Source of the DNA: Zasmidium citrigriseum
Lineage: Eukaryota > Ascomycota > Dothideomycetes > Mycosphaerellales > Mycosphaerellaceae
Length of the DNA stretch: 64,000 nucleotides
Assembly (NCBI GenBank): GCA_002786025.1
Contig: NHNW01000023.1
Location: 310,001-374,000 of the forward strand
Reading direction: 5' to 3'
How positions within the stretch are numbered: position 1 is the stretch's first letter; each line of letters starts with the position of its first letter. Of the stretch, positions 63,911-64,000 are shown one piece after another. Below the pieces are notes generated by a model. That model did no database searches. It saw only the letters and a program-made list of their open reading frames with translations, and was not told where the DNA came from. The position numbers and the translations under genes were made by a program.

Positions 63911-64000
63911 TGTAAGATAAAGTAGGTACTCGCGTAAAACTATATAGGTTTAAAATAGCTATCTACGGCTATTTTTATGCTTATTATATCGGCTAACTTT
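63911..64000 (-). repeat. Right LTR of the second Copia element, truncated by the window
   Basis: 90 bases matching 57413-57502; fully mutated at CpA/TpG sites compared with the left copy. Confidence 0.85.

Larger units (their letters stand above)
57413..64000 (-). mobile_element. Second RIP-degraded Ty1/Copia retrotransposon, running off the window
   Basis: Direct repeats starting at 57413 and 63911 (TGTAAGATAAAGTRGGTAC) mark the LTRs. The minus strand carries an integrase core (about 61600-61920), reverse transcriptase (about 60030-60600) and, downstream, a further helical coding-like region (about 57680-58320). Stops are dense and CpA/TpG scarce. The 5' LTR in transcription direction is cut by the window end, so target duplication cannot be checked. 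Confidence 0.8.

Overview
The window is nuclear DNA of a filamentous ascomycete (Pezizomycotina). The evidence is short GT-AG introns (about 39-114 nt) with CTAAC/CTGAC branch sites, fungal-type families (heme-thiolate peroxidase, HET, Rrp8, expanded F-box-like proteins), and retroelements mutated in the manner of repeat-induced point mutation (RIP). A Dothideomycete of the Mycosphaerella group is my best guess from overall style, but no marker proves it.

Region 1 (1-39485) is gene-dense with balanced base composition. In order it holds: a 5'-truncated heme-thiolate peroxidase; two paralogues with a gag-like N-terminus and an F-box-like core; a GH2 glycosidase; a three-exon P450 divergent from the rRNA methyltransferase RRP8; a run of paralogues (A, B, C, then D, E) of an unrecognised coiled-coil plus CxxC...HxxxxH family, interrupted by a transcription-factor-like gene, a GPI-type secreted protein and an alpha/beta hydrolase; a D-2-hydroxyacid dehydrogenase; an MFS carrier; a TauD-type dioxygenase; a membrane protein with about 40 Met-His units; a class V aminotransferase; the sixth family member (F); a nitroreductase next to a 4-hydroxylaminobenzoate-lyase-like gene; and three F-box-like genes.

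Region 2 (39486-52350) is a sharply bounded retroelement block with almost no CpA or TpG. A minus-strand Ty1/Copia relic is flanked by about 90-110 bp direct repeats. It is interrupted by a 6.87-kb element that encodes a degenerate Ty3/Gypsy gag-pol but ends in 178-bp inverted repeats with a 5-bp target duplication. Region 3 (52351-57412) is a small unmutated island with a 425-bp Tourist/Harbinger-like MITE, a broken HET gene and a seven-exon secreted Gly/Ala/Ser-rich protein. Region 4 (57413-64000) is a second RIP-degraded Copia element that runs off the window.

Functional links: the nitroreductase and hydroxylaminobenzoate-lyase-like genes are divergent neighbours and together would convert a nitrobenzoate to a catechol. 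The dehydrogenase, MFS carrier, dioxygenase and aminotransferase could form a small catabolic neighbourhood, but this is only proximity. Family members B, C and D share a 10-bp upstream motif, which suggests common regulation. Exon coordinates were derived by hand from splice consensus and frame continuity. Nothing was aligned to a database.
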